Shown here: positions 35,613-45,032 of the stretch, piece by piece | Layout: each line of letters starts with the position of its first letter | Numbering within the stretch: the first letter of the stretch is position 1 | Assembly: GCA_002364325.1 (NCBI GenBank) | Contig: DEXV01000002.1 | Location: 1-64,000 of the forward strand | Direction: 5' to 3' | From: Gillisia sp. UBA3175 | GTDB lineage: Bacteria > Bacteroidota > Bacteroidia > Flavobacteriales > Flavobacteriaceae | Length of the DNA: 64,000 nucleotides | Position numbers and translations under genes: made by a program | Notes under the pieces: generated by a model | What the model was told of the DNA's origin: nothing | The model's database searches: none | Seen by the model: only the letters and a program-made list of their open reading frames with translations

Positions 35613-36626
35613 TTAATTTAAAGTTTTGGAAACTATTTTTGTTGAATTCAATAATTCTCTGGTAACATCGTCTGCTGTTATTCCTTCTGCTTCAGCTTTA
35701 AAATTGACAATTATTCGATGTCTTAGCACGGGATAAGCAACATGTTGAAGATCTTCCAAGGTTACTGCAAGCCTTCCGCTTTGTAAAGCGCGAGCTTTAG
35801 CCGTAAGTATCATAGCTTGTCCAGCTCTTGGTCCTGCACCCCAATTTACCCATTCTTTTACATAGGAATTATTCGATGTTTCTGGTCTGGTTGAACGAAT
35901 GAGTCGACTTACAAAAGATACAAGATCGTCGCAAATTGGCACTTCTCTAACTAATTCCTGAAGACGCAAGATCTCCTCTCCCGTAATTACCGGATTAATT
36001 TTTTCCAACTTTCCACCCGTAGTTCTCTTAAGGATGTTGGTTTCTTCTAGCTCATTTGGATATCCAATTTTTATATAGAATAAAAAGCGATCCTGTTGAG
36101 CTTCTGGCAGCGGGAAAGTACCTGATTGTTCAATTGGGTTTTGAGTAGCAAGGATAAAAAATGGCTTGTCCAAAACATAGGTCTTACCAGAGTATGTTAC
36201 TTCAAACTCCTGCATAGCTTCCAACAATGCCGCTTGCGTTTTGGGAGGTGTTCTATTTATCTCATCTGCCAGAATGATATTGGCGAAAATCGGCCCTTTA
36301 TTGAATTCGAAGAATTTCCTTCCAGTGGTATGATCTTCTTCTAAGATCTCTGTTCCAATTATATCTGAAGGCATTAGATCTGGCGTAAACTGAATTCTCT
36401 TAAATTTTAGATGTATTGCCTGAGAAAGCGTTCTTATCATTAATGTTTTTGCTAAACCGGGAACTCCTTCCAACAGGGCATGGCCACCAGCTAGAAATGT
36501 TATAAGCAATTGCTCCACCGTTTCATCCTGCCCGATAATAACTTTACCGATCTCTTTTTTTAAATCCTTTAGCTTGCCTGTGAGAGTTTCTATTTCGAGA
36601 CCTAATGTTCTTAAATCTGTATCCAT
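35613..36626 (-). CDS. MoxR family AAA+ ATPase
   Basis: A 337-residue AAA+ ATPase. Walker A LEGVPGLAKT, Walker B ILADEINRTPP, sensor 1 FILATQNPIEQ and the arginine finger region LPEAQQDRFLF are present. MoxR ATPases act as chaperones in assembling or activating enzyme complexes and envelope factors. It is the first of five tightly packed genes (MoxR, DUF58, BatA-like, DUF4175, GATase1-like) preceded by DUF4159. The complex is inferred from this conserved order, common in Bacteroidota. Confidence 0.95.
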   Translation of the reverse strand: MDTDLRTLGLEIETLTGKLKDLKKEIGKVIIGQDETVEQLLITFLAGGHALLEGVPGLAKTLMIRTLSQAIHLKFKRIQFTPDLMPSDIIGTEILEEDHTTGRKFFEFNKGPIFANIILADEINRTPPKTQAALLEAMQEFEVTYSGKTYVLDKPFFILATQNPIEQSGTFPLPEAQQDRFLFYIKIGYPNELEETNILKRTTGGKLEKINPVITGEEILRLQELVREVPICDDLVSFVSRLIRSTRPETSNNSYVKEWVNWGAGPRAGQAMILTAKARALQSGRLAVTLEDLQHVAYPVLRHRIIVNFKAEAEGITADDVTRELLNSTKIVSKTLN

Positions 36627-36636
36627 ATTTTATTAT

Positions 36637-37257
36637 TTATGAGGTAAGCGCATACATTACTATGTTTACCGCAAATCGTGTATTATCTATTTTATACCAT
36701 CGTTTATTCCTAAAATCGTAATCCCACTCGCATCCATAATCCTTGTTACTGTACAATACACCTATTCTACCATTTATAACAATGGCCTTTAAATAGTCAT
36801 GTACTAGATCATCTCCCCATCCATTTAATTCCTGAGAAGTGGTGGGCGGCCCATCTTTAAATTCGAAAAAAATAGTATAGATTTCATGAGAATTCGGTAT
36901 CTTCTGTAAGGCTGTATTTCCAAAGATCTCTTCCATTTGCCTCTCGAAAGATTTTGCGAACAAGCCGTCAATATCATGATTGCAATCGTCTGCAAACACA
37001 AAGCCACCATTCTCTACATATTTTTTGAAGTTCTCGCGCTCCCTTTTAGTGAATTCCACCAATTTATGTCCGGAAATATAACAAAAGGGACACTTAAAAA
37101 TCTCATCGCTACTTAAGCTAATAATTTTCTCTTCGGTTTTCACCTTTAATGTAGTATACTCTACTAAAGAATTCAATAAATTAGAAGGCATCCGCTGATC
37201 TACATCCCAATCTCCGGATTCATATTGTAAGCGTGTAAAAAAGAATTCGTTATTCAA
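36637..37257 (-). CDS. DUF4159 family protein
   Basis: A 206-residue protein without a signal peptide. Family features are FFFTRLQYESGDWDVDQRMPSN, a CPFCYISGH segment and the glutamine-amidotransferase-like block YVENGGFVFADDCNHD. DUF4159 often occurs as a C-terminal domain in the large membrane proteins of MoxR operons; here it stands alone, 10 bases upstream of the MoxR gene. The family is thought to bind but perhaps not hydrolyse a ligand. Start ATG 37257. Confidence 0.88.
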   Translation of the reverse strand: MNNEFFFTRLQYESGDWDVDQRMPSNLLNSLVEYTTLKVKTEEKIISLSSDEIFKCPFCYISGHKLVEFTKRERENFKKYVENGGFVFADDCNHDIDGLFAKSFERQMEEIFGNTALQKIPNSHEIYTIFFEFKDGPPTTSQELNGWGDDLVHDYLKAIVINGRIGVLYSNKDYGCEWDYDFRNKRWYKIDNTRFAVNIVMYALTS

Positions 37258-37606
37258 AATTAATGTGATGATTATGTCTAAATGTAATAAATGATTAAAG
37301 ATTTGTCACCCTATGACCCTAGATAAAAATATATCTAGTTTAGGAAATTTAAGTTTTAGGATTTCGTCACCTTCAACCTGTATCAAGGTTTACTCCACAA
37401 TTATTGCGAAGCAAAAAAGTTAAGCATGACGCTATTTTTAAGTAATTATTAATAAAATTAAGTAGCTCTTAGTTCTAGTACCCTTCAAATTTCTATTAAT
37501 TTAATATTTTAAAATAAAAACTGGCTGTAATAAAAATATATTACAACCAATTCTTAAAATTTAAATTTGATCAAGATCCTCGTAGGATTAAATCGATAGC
37601 AAGGGA
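37258..37606. other. Intergenic region with palindromes
   Basis: A 349-base gap between pmbA and the DUF4159 gene. It holds a perfect CTAGATA/TATCTAG hairpin (37319-37338), a degenerate CACC...AAGGT palindrome (37369-37388) resembling the mobile element in mnmE, and the putative pmbA terminator (37522-37549). No open frame is visible. Confidence 0.5.
37522..37549 (-). terminator. Putative terminator after pmbA
   Basis: TGG-C-TGTAATA (37522-37532) pairs with TATTACA-A-CCA (37539-37549). It lies 58 bases past the pmbA stop on the minus strand. The T-tract is weak, so confidence is modest. Confidence 0.55.
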
Positions 37607-38920
37607 TTAAACCGCATCAGACAAACTGGTAAAGGTGAAATCTCTCACCTTCATATAAGGCACTAAATTTCCATTTATTCTCACTTGTTGTCCCAATTCT
37701 TCTAAATTGTTAAGCATTATGATAGGACTCTCATTAAATCTGAAATTCTTTACAGGATATTTTAACTGTCCGTTCTCTATATAAAAAGTACCATCTCTTG
37801 TAAGACCTGTATAGAGTAGCGTTTGTGGATCTACACTTCTAATATACCAAAGTCTGGTTACTAGAATTCCTTTTTTGGTTCCTTTAATAAGTTCTTCTAA
37901 GGACGCACTTCCACCTTGCATTATAAAGTTACTCGGAAATGGTACGGGATCTACTCCCTTTTGTTGTGCCCAATATCTGTCATACGCAAGATTCTTAACC
38001 ACGCCATTCTCGATCCAACTTGTCTTTTTTAAAGCTTGCCCTTCTCCGTTCCAGGTTGAAGTTGGCACTTCCTTATTCAAAGGGTCAGACCAAATATTCA
38101 CTCTCTCATCTACGATCTTTGTTCCTAATTTTGTTCCACCGTCTTTAGACATGAAACTTCTTCCTTCATCTGCAGTTCTTGCATTGAAAGACCTTGCCAT
38201 ATTACTTAAAAGTTCCTCTGCAGCAGCCGGCTCTAAAATTACCGTATACTTTCCTGGTTCAATAGCCTTTGCTTCTCGAGACATAACTGCCTTATCTATG
38301 GCTATTTTAGCCGCTCTGTCGGAATCGAATTTTGAAATATCGTTAAAATCCCTAGTTACCCAACCAGAACCTGTTCCATCATTCGTTCTCATAGTAACTG
38401 TAAAATCTACATTGGTAGATTTATTGTAAGCGAAAAGTCCGTTAGAATTCAGCATTGAACTAAAACCTGCAGTGTCATTTAGAAAACCAGCTGCAGTAAC
38501 ATCTTTTGCTGAAGCAGGCTCAATACTTGCCGCTGCTACTTTTGCACGAAATTCTGGTGTTATATTAGCGGTAGCATCAATAAAACTGTTGGATTCATCA
38601 TAAGTTTGTGGTCCTAATGGAGCCATAAATTCTGGGTTTTCCGGAGCAAATTGCGCCAGTTCTTCAGATCTTTTAACTACTTTCTCTAGAGATGCATCAT
38701 CAAATTCATCTATAGTAGCTACTCCAGATTTCTTTCCGAAGCTAGAAGTTACAGCTAAGGTTTGGTTGGATTGATGTCCTGCGGTAGATACGGTATTACG
38801 AGCATATCGAATATTACCACTTTCACTACCACCTATATTAATTTCGCAAGCATCGGCCTTAGAAAAGCTTAATGCTTTTTCCAGGATCTTCCTTGCTTCT
38901 TCTTTTGTATATATTGCCAT
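37607..38920 (-). CDS. pmbA: TldD/PmbA family metalloprotease subunit (PmbA/TldE)
   Basis: A 437-residue partner of TldD. Together they form a zinc protease heterodimer that degrades unfolded peptides and matures some modified peptides. The N-terminus EARKILEKALSFSKADACEI and the C-terminal FRFNESPIIMLNNLEELG and FTFTSLSDAV are of the PmbA type, and the HExxxH zinc motif is absent, as expected for TldE. No signal peptide is visible. It follows tldD by 31 bases. Start ATG 38920. Confidence 0.93.
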   Translation of the reverse strand: MAIYTKEEARKILEKALSFSKADACEINIGGSESGNIRYARNTVSTAGHQSNQTLAVTSSFGKKSGVATIDEFDDASLEKVVKRSEELAQFAPENPEFMAPLGPQTYDESNSFIDATANITPEFRAKVAAASIEPASAKDVTAAGFLNDTAGFSSMLNSNGLFAYNKSTNVDFTVTMRTNDGTGSGWVTRDFNDISKFDSDRAAKIAIDKAVMSREAKAIEPGKYTVILEPAAAEELLSNMARSFNARTADEGRSFMSKDGGTKLGTKIVDERVNIWSDPLNKEVPTSTWNGEGQALKKTSWIENGVVKNLAYDRYWAQQKGVDPVPFPSNFIMQGGSASLEELIKGTKKGILVTRLWYIRSVDPQTLLYTGLTRDGTFYIENGQLKYPVKNFRFNESPIIMLNNLEELGQQVRINGNLVPYMKVRDFTFTSLSDAV

Positions 38921-38951
38921 TTTACTATTATCTTAATTTTAGAAATAATTA

Positions 38952-40592
38952 TTAAACAGTTCTTCCGGTATTGATCACGTTTACATCGTTAAATCTGGCA
39001 GTACTACTTCCGTGAGAAACTGCACTAACTTGTGAAGGCTGCCCTTTACCGTCGAAGAAAGATCCAAACATGCGATAATCATCTTTGTCACAAATCTTCA
39101 CACAAGAATTCCAAAATTCCTGAGTGTTGGATTGGTAAGCAACATCGTCTAACATTCCAACGATCTCTCCATCTTTGATCTCATAGAACACAGTTCCACC
39201 AAATTGAAAATTATAACGTTGCTGATCTATAGAATAAGAACCTCTTCCGGCAATATAAATTCCCTTTTTCACATCCTTGATCATTTCCTGAACAGAGTAC
39301 TTGTCTTGTCCTGGCTCTAATGAAACATTTGGCATACGTTGAAATTGAACATCATTCCAGCTTTGCGCATAACAACAACCATGAGATTCATTTTGTCCGA
39401 TCATGTTAACTTGGTCACGAATTGCCTGATAATTTGTTAAAATTCCATTTCGTACAAGATCCCACTGTTTTGTCTTAACTCCTTCATCATCATATCCAAC
39501 GGCTCCCAAAGATCCTACTTGGGTTTTATCTGCAATTAGATTTACCACGTCACTTCCATATTTAAAGTCGCCAGATTTCCATTTATCTAAAGTGGCAAAA
39601 CTAGTTCCTGCATAGTTAGCTTCGTAACCTAAGACACGATCCAATTCTAATGGATGCCCAACAGATTCATGGATGGTTAATCCCAAATGATTAGGTTCTA
39701 GCACAAGATCATATTTCCCAGGTTCTACAGATTTTGCGGTTAGCATTTCTTTAGCCTGTTTAGCTGCTATGGTTGCATCTTCAACCATATCGTAACTATT
39801 TCTATATAATTTTAAGCCGGCTGGACCTTCTAATTTCTCAGATTCCAAGCCGTCCATATATTCATATCCCATTCCCATTGGAGCACTCATAGCGTCACGA
39901 GATTTAAATTTCCCAGCCTCCCGATCTATTGCTGTAACTCCAAATGTTGGCCAAATACGGTGAATATCCTGATCTATATAGGAACCATCCGTAGATGCAA
40001 AATACTTTTGCTCATTCACCATAAAAAGTGCTGAATTCACAAAGTTTGCTCCATTGTTCATGGCAGCAGCATTTGCACTTAATAATAATTCTACTTTTTC
40101 TGAAACCGGAACTTCCTTAAAGTCCTTTTTAATTGGAGTTTTCCAAGAAACTTCCCCATAGGCTTCTACAGGTGCCAGCTTTACTGGATCTTTCTGAATA
40201 ATAGAATTCGCCTTTGCAATAGCTACGGCTTGATCTGTCGCTTTTTTGATACCCGCTTCGGTTACATCATTCGTAGATGCAAAACCCCATGTTCCATTAG
40301 CAATTACACGAACTCCTATCCCGAAAGACTCTGTATTTACCACATTCTGTACTTTATCTTCTCTAGTAAATACATACTGATTTAAATATCTACCTATCCT
40401 TGCATCGGCATAAGTAGCGCCTAAAGATCTTGCTGTATTTAAAGCGATATCTGCCAATTGCTTTTTGATCGCGATATCCATTCCAGGCTCTAGCAATGCT
40501 TCAACAGGGATATTACTCCCCATAAATTGCATTGGTAAGAATAGAGCTCCTGCTCCTAATCCTGTTAATTGAACAAATTTTCTTCTTTCCAT
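38952..40592 (-). CDS. tldD: TldD metalloprotease with Tat-like signal
   Basis: A 546-residue zinc metalloprotease subunit. The catalytic motif is THESVGHPLELDR (H-E-x-x-x-H). Unlike cytosolic TldD of E. coli, the N-terminus reads MERRKFVQLTGLGAGALFLP, a twin-arginine (RRxFxx) signal followed by a hydrophobic stretch, so export across the inner membrane is possible. The rest matches TldD (IHRIWPTFGVTAI, GCCYAQSWNDV). A perfect Shine-Dalgarno sequence AGGAGG is six bases before the ATG, rare in this window. First gene of the tldD-pmbA pair. Confidence 0.92.
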   Translation of the reverse strand: MERRKFVQLTGLGAGALFLPMQFMGSNIPVEALLEPGMDIAIKKQLADIALNTARSLGATYADARIGRYLNQYVFTREDKVQNVVNTESFGIGVRVIANGTWGFASTNDVTEAGIKKATDQAVAIAKANSIIQKDPVKLAPVEAYGEVSWKTPIKKDFKEVPVSEKVELLLSANAAAMNNGANFVNSALFMVNEQKYFASTDGSYIDQDIHRIWPTFGVTAIDREAGKFKSRDAMSAPMGMGYEYMDGLESEKLEGPAGLKLYRNSYDMVEDATIAAKQAKEMLTAKSVEPGKYDLVLEPNHLGLTIHESVGHPLELDRVLGYEANYAGTSFATLDKWKSGDFKYGSDVVNLIADKTQVGSLGAVGYDDEGVKTKQWDLVRNGILTNYQAIRDQVNMIGQNESHGCCYAQSWNDVQFQRMPNVSLEPGQDKYSVQEMIKDVKKGIYIAGRGSYSIDQQRYNFQFGGTVFYEIKDGEIVGMLDDVAYQSNTQEFWNSCVKICDKDDYRMFGSFFDGKGQPSQVSAVSHGSSTARFNDVNVINTGRTV

Positions 40593-40598
40593 AAAAAA

Positions 40599-40604
40599 CC
40601 TCCT
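40599..40604 (-). promoter_or_regulatory. Strong Shine-Dalgarno site of tldD
   Basis: AGGAGG on the minus strand with exactly six bases to the ATG at 40592. Most genes in this window have no such site, in line with Bacteroidota translation, so this gene may be translated unusually well. Confidence 0.7.
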
Positions 40605-41003
40605 ACTTTTTGATTGAATGAATTGTACTTTATAATTCTCTAAATTTTTAAATTCTGCATTTGAAAAACATAAATATAAACCTTAATTGTAGTCCGTTTT
40701 TTTATAATTGTCCCTTCCGATTATGATAGTATTAATACTAAAATAAATAGGAAGTAGAAAATTAGAAACACTTTGATGGATACAATAAGTGTGTTTTTCT
40801 TAATAAAATCCTAAAATAAGAAATATATCTCAATAATTTGAAGTTTTGAGAAATGCACAAAGAATTAAATAATTACACTTTATGAGAAGTAGAAAAAAGC
40901 AGTTTAAATGTTAAGGAATGAAATAATTAAAAACAGTGTACTTGGCAGAACGCTATCTCTTTAGGCAGCTTATGTTATGTAAGATTTTGTATGAAAAGGA
41001 TCT
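40605..41003. other. Intergenic region without recognised gene
   Basis: About 400 AT-rich bases between tldD and the exonuclease gene, both on the minus strand. It must contain the tldD promoter; I cannot place a convincing -7 box. No open frame, tRNA or repeat is visible. Confidence 0.45.
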
Positions 41004-42398
41004 TTAAACTTCTACAATTTCTTTATTAAAAAATATGCTTCGGGTTTCAATATTCCTTAAATAACTATTTAAGATCTTATGGGTATGCAAAGTAGATTCC
41101 TGTAGTTGTAAAAACGGCTCATACTCTTCGAAATTATCTATTTGTAATTCTTGATCTATAAATCCATAACCTTGATATCTTCCCTCCTTCACCAGTATAA
41201 AAGCCTCTTCTTCAAAATGCCTTCCTTTTTCCTTGATCACATAGCTTGTCTTTTCTACACCAAGAGAATTAATTGCCTCTTGTACTTTTGAATTATATTT
41301 TGCAACTAACTCTATATCCCTACAAATTCCTTCGCAGGAATTAAGTTTATAATGAGAACATTCTGAAACGTTGGTTTGAAGGCTACAAAACTTAGGACAT
41401 AACTTATAGGTTTCACATAACTTCTCGAGAGTTTCTATAGCTAGTGCTCTGTTATAAAACGTTCCTACAGAATCTTTTATTTGAGTAGTCTTTCCAACTG
41501 CTAGTTGAATGACCCCTTTTCGGTTTACATAATTCAAGATTTGATAGGTAATTCCCTGTCTCTTTTGGGCCGTATTGAATTTTGGATAATGCTTCCTGAT
41601 GTATTCTGCTTCCAACAAAAGTGCTATCAACTCATTACCAGTGCATTCATGATCTATATGATAGGTTTCTTGACCCAATAAATACTCCTTGGTCTTTTTA
41701 TCGTAAAAGTGAGAAAGAACACGCTTTTTAATATTTTTAGCTTTCCCTGCATAGATCACTTTTTGATGCTTATCCTTGAACAAATAGATTCCTGCAGTTT
41801 CAGGTAATTCTTCGAACTGATCTGCATTTAAATGTGGAGGAAGTGTGGCATTCTTAGAAGATGGATGTAGAAAGGATTTGATCACCATACCGTCTTCATC
41901 TAAACATAACAAGCGTTGAAACAAGATCACAGTTGCATCGGTATCACCTTCTGCCCTATGTCTATTGCTAATTGGGATAGCAATAGAATCGCATAATCTA
42001 CCTAAACTATAAGAACATAATCCTGGAATAAGTTTTCTGGATAAGCGGACCGTACATAATTTTTTTCTGTTGAATTCAAATCCAATTGCCTGAAACTCAT
42101 TTCTAAGTACGTTATAATCAAAATTTACATTATGAGCTACAAAAATAGCATCTCTAGTAATTAGATCTATTTGCTTTGCAACTTCGTTAAATTTAGGAGC
42201 ATCCTTTACCAGATCGTTGTCTATTCCTGTGAGTGCTGTGATCTGAGAGGGAATAGATTTTTCTGGATTAATGAGCGTGGTATATTTATCTAATATCTCT
42301 CCATTTTTCAACAACACGATACAGATCTCGGTTAATCTATTTCCCTTCATTCCACCACCGGTGGTTTCCACATCTATAATTGCAAATGTTTTATCCAT
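41004..42398 (-). CDS. DEDDh exonuclease / GIY-YIG nuclease fusion
   Basis: A 464-residue protein fusing two nuclease domains. Residues about 5-165 are a DnaQ-type 3'-5' exonuclease (AIIDVETTG with Exo I Asp-Glu, VAHNVNFDYNVL, HRAEGDTDATV with the Exo III His-Asp). Residues about 200-300 are a GIY-YIG domain of the UvrC/Cho type (ETAGIYLFKDKHQKVIYAGKAKNIKKR). The C-terminal part carries Cys-rich CPKFCSL, CSHYKLNSCEGIC, as in UvrC-like proteins. Such fusions may act in repair or replication fork processing. Start at ATG 42398 (second of two adjacent ATGs). Monocistronic. Confidence 0.92.
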   Translation of the reverse strand: MDKTFAIIDVETTGGGMKGNRLTEICIVLLKNGEILDKYTTLINPEKSIPSQITALTGIDNDLVKDAPKFNEVAKQIDLITRDAIFVAHNVNFDYNVLRNEFQAIGFEFNRKKLCTVRLSRKLIPGLCSYSLGRLCDSIAIPISNRHRAEGDTDATVILFQRLLCLDEDGMVIKSFLHPSSKNATLPPHLNADQFEELPETAGIYLFKDKHQKVIYAGKAKNIKKRVLSHFYDKKTKEYLLGQETYHIDHECTGNELIALLLEAEYIRKHYPKFNTAQKRQGITYQILNYVNRKGVIQLAVGKTTQIKDSVGTFYNRALAIETLEKLCETYKLCPKFCSLQTNVSECSHYKLNSCEGICRDIELVAKYNSKVQEAINSLGVEKTSYVIKEKGRHFEEEAFILVKEGRYQGYGFIDQELQIDNFEEYEPFLQLQESTLHTHKILNSYLRNIETRSIFFNKEIVEV

Positions 42399-42532
42399 CA
42401 TATTCCTGGCCTAAGAATACAAATATATCAACATTTTGGAATAAATCCTATATATTGGAAATATTCCTATAACATTTACTTGTATTGGTAGTTGGAGAGT
42501 TAATAAATGGAAGAAATGAAATTCAAAACTAA

Positions 42533-43518
42533 TTATTCATCGATGGCTATGATATTCCAGTCTGTTTTGGAGAGTTTATCTTGAGCCGTAATAGTTAGAA
42601 TTTTATTTCCGGTAGAAAGATCGATCCCAGAATCTGAAGTGATAGAGATAGTAGCTCCATAAGGAAGTTTAAAGTTGATTTTAACCTTAGAGATATCTGT
42701 GCCTTTTGGAAATCTTACATATACTTCCCTATTATCCCAGTTCACAATATTTTGTTTTAACTCACCTTCAAAATGCAGGTCGTAAATCCCGGAGTTACTT
42801 ATAGCTATTCCTTTAGCATCTGGCGTGTCCAGCATTTTTATTTCCTCTGCACTCATAGAATAATTACGAAGCTGAATGGCACTCACAAAAAATTCGGCTG
42901 TTTCATTATCCTCATCAGAAAATAATAGAAATCCCTGATCTTGACCACCCGCAAAAACATTGTATACAGACCATCTTCCGCTGTCAATTTTATTCTCCCC
43001 AACAAAAACACCATTCACATATTCTTGATCGCAGTTTCTGAGACCACAATTCCAAGTCTATACCAAGTTTCAGGGTTTAACTTTTTATGGTATTCATTAC
43101 TAATTCCAATTCCTTTTGGACCAATAAAAAGTTCGGCATCATTTTCATTATCTAAATTTGACTGATAGATACTAATCAATTTATTCTCACTCGCCTTAGG
43201 AATATAAATATCCAGTACCAATGAAAAGTCATAATGCAACTCCTCATGAATCCCAGAAGTAAAATTGGTAAAAATAAACAGTCCATTTTTAGGATCGAAT
43301 GCTGGAACTTTAATTACATTTGGTTTTACACCATTGATTGCTTTTATACCAAAGGTGTCTGAATTGCCAAATAAGACCGGCTGATAATTCTCCTTTTTAG
43401 TATAGTTAAAATGCCTTAGCTGACTTCCTACTCCAAGAGAAGTTAGATCGCCATTATCAAAGGTCCAGTTTCCTGTAGTAAATTTGTTTGGAGTGATTTT
43501 TAGCTCTTGATAAAGCAT
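42533..43518 (-). pseudogene. LamG-domain protein, frameshifted
   Basis: Two phases of one LamG-type sequence. The first part (43518-43015) holds WTFDNGDLTSLGVGSQLRHF and LNPETWYRLGIVVSETAIKN, then stops at TGA (43017-43015). The second (43021-42533) begins EYVNGVFVGENKIDSGRW, which is the natural continuation of the same domain (the usual YVNGVxVG strand), through FLLFSDEDNETAEFFVSAIQLRN. Losing one base in AAG(G)AATATG explains the shift: a single inserted purine restores IKEYVNG. The gene also lacks a proper 5' end (see the PAS remnant). A sequencing error cannot be excluded. Confidence 0.7.
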
Positions 43519-43753
43519 TAATTACTTCCGGGTGTGATAACACTTCTTTAAATTGATGAAGAGTGGTTTTTTCTTCTTGTAAATACCCTAAAGTTTTCCA
43601 AAAGGAATCACTAATCCATAAATTTTCTGAAGCATCCAACGGTATATACAAGATCCCATTTACTATATGTTCACTAATCCATTTAAAAATTGTAGGATCA
43701 TTCTTGAGAAGATCATAAAATTCTAATTGAAAATTGGTTTGAGGTCCTGGCAT
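43457..43753 (-). pseudogene. PAS-domain remnant
   Basis: 98 codons of an N-terminal PAS-like sensor sequence (FYDLLKNDPTIFKWISEH, ISDSFWKTLGYLQEE) that ends in an off-phase tail (HSKQIYYRKLDL). PAS proteins with this start normally continue into a kinase. Here the frame runs straight into the LamG remnant in another phase, which suggests a deletion that joined the two genes near 43490. Either fragment alone is not a complete protein. Confidence 0.6.
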
Positions 43754-44036
43754 TTATAGGTTAATTATAGGTTGAGCTATAATATGATTTTATAATTAAA
43801 GAAAACATTCGAAAATAAGTATTAACCCTTAGGTTACCATTATTTAAAAATTATAAGTTCACACTTTTTTTTACGACAACAAATAAAGGGAACTAAAGAG
43901 CTAGATAAAATTAAAGAGGGCATTTAATTTAAATAAAGCATTTAAACCATAATTATTACATAAAAACGCATTCCTAAGAAAAAAGATTCCTTTGTTTTAA
44001 GGAGAAATCACAAAATATCCCAAAGTTAAATTTAAT

Positions 44037-44594
44037 ATGATAAAGTTATTTAGAAGAACCTCAATGGTTATCCTAGTATTGCTGCAACTTGCCTTTATTA
44101 TAGCAATATTTTATGATGTTTTAAATGAATTTTCAGTTTTGGTCTTTATTGGGGCGATTGGTTTTCTTGCTTTATTCAGTTTAGTTAAAATGACTCATGA
44201 TTCTCATGAAAAACCTGCAAAGAATTATATCCTAATTTTATTAGTTACTCTTGGAGCCCTTTTTACCTATTTAATTAATATTAAATTGAATACTGGCCCT
44301 GTTATCGCAGCGGCGCTAATAGGCACTCTATCATCTGCAATCCCTTATTTCTTAACCGATAAAAAATCGATATTAATCAAGGAGATCCCACCTGCAGTTT
44401 ATTGTGGAACTTTTGTTGGAATGACCTCTGGAAATGTTGGTGCTACTTATTGGTTTATCACACTAGCAGGCATAATTTCAGGTTTATTATACATATTGGC
44501 TACAAATACTTTTGTAGGCGTGGGAGGGAAATTAGGTACTGTTGCTTTTGGGGGTGTTGCCTTTATTTTTGTTTTAAGTTTAATAATTCGATAA
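44037..44594 (+). CDS. Small multi-helix membrane protein A
   Basis: A 185-residue inner-membrane protein of unknown family with about six hydrophobic segments. Its second half is homologous to the next protein: both contain FVGM-x-S, YW-x2-T-x-AGII-x3-LY and F-x-G-x-GG-x-LGT (here GTFVGMTSGNV, YWFITLAGIISGLLY, FVGVGGKLGT). The extra N-terminal two helices (VILVLLQLAFIIAIFYDVL; VLVFIGAIGFLALFS) distinguish it. Two bases separate its stop from the next ATG. I know no characterised homologue. Confidence 0.85.
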   Translation: MIKLFRRTSMVILVLLQLAFIIAIFYDVLNEFSVLVFIGAIGFLALFSLVKMTHDSHEKPAKNYILILLVTLGALFTYLINIKLNTGPVIAAALIGTLSSAIPYFLTDKKSILIKEIPPAVYCGTFVGMTSGNVGATYWFITLAGIISGLLYILATNTFVGVGGKLGTVAFGGVAFIFVLSLIIR

Positions 44595-44596
44595 GA

Positions 44597-45004
44597 ATGG
44601 AAACACTAATTATTTTTATAACAGCCATTGCAGGGGTGATCTTGACTTTTATTAGTAGCACGCACCTGAAACAAGGAGCAATTAAAGCTTCCGCAGGACT
44701 TTCCTTAATTGTTAGTTTATTCTTTTATTTAGTTCCAGAGATCCTTTCTCCATTTTTAACTCATAATATTCCTTTGGTATTTATGGGAGCATCTTTTGTT
44801 GGTATGGTTTCAGAAAAAATAGTCCACAATTATTGGAGCCTTACTTTTGCCGGAATTATATTTTCTGTTCTATATTTAAATACTGGAAGTTATTTTGAAG
44901 GTTTTGGAGGAGCATTAGGCACAACTGCTTCCATAAGTGTTATCGTAATGATGGGAATGGGACTTCTTCAAAAAAGATTAAAAAAAGCAAAGATCAGATC
45001 TTAA
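44597..45004 (+). CDS. Small multi-helix membrane protein B (paralogue of A)
   Basis: A 135-residue integral membrane protein with about four hydrophobic helices. Its motifs GASFVGMVSEKIV, YWSLTFAGIIFSVLYL and FEGFGGALGT align with those of the preceding gene. Together they look like two subunits of a heteromeric membrane complex produced by gene duplication. Start ATG at 44597, two bases after the upstream stop, is chosen over longer upstream in-frame starts that would overlap gene A. The reaction or substrate is unknown. Confidence 0.85.
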   Translation: METLIIFITAIAGVILTFISSTHLKQGAIKASAGLSLIVSLFFYLVPEILSPFLTHNIPLVFMGASFVGMVSEKIVHNYWSLTFAGIIFSVLYLNTGSYFEGFGGALGTTASISVIVMMGMGLLQKRLKKAKIRS

Positions 45005-45032
45005 CTAGGAATTATAATAAGAAAGGATAGTG

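Noticed and set aside
37875..38429. 184-codon plus-strand frame opposite pmbA
   Set aside because: Antisense of a conserved protease gene; composition mirrors the complementary strand.
44402..44596. Upstream extension of membrane protein B
   Set aside because: It overlaps gene A in another frame and gives an unlikely Cys/Trp/Tyr-rich sequence; the ATG at 44597 gives a clean membrane protein.
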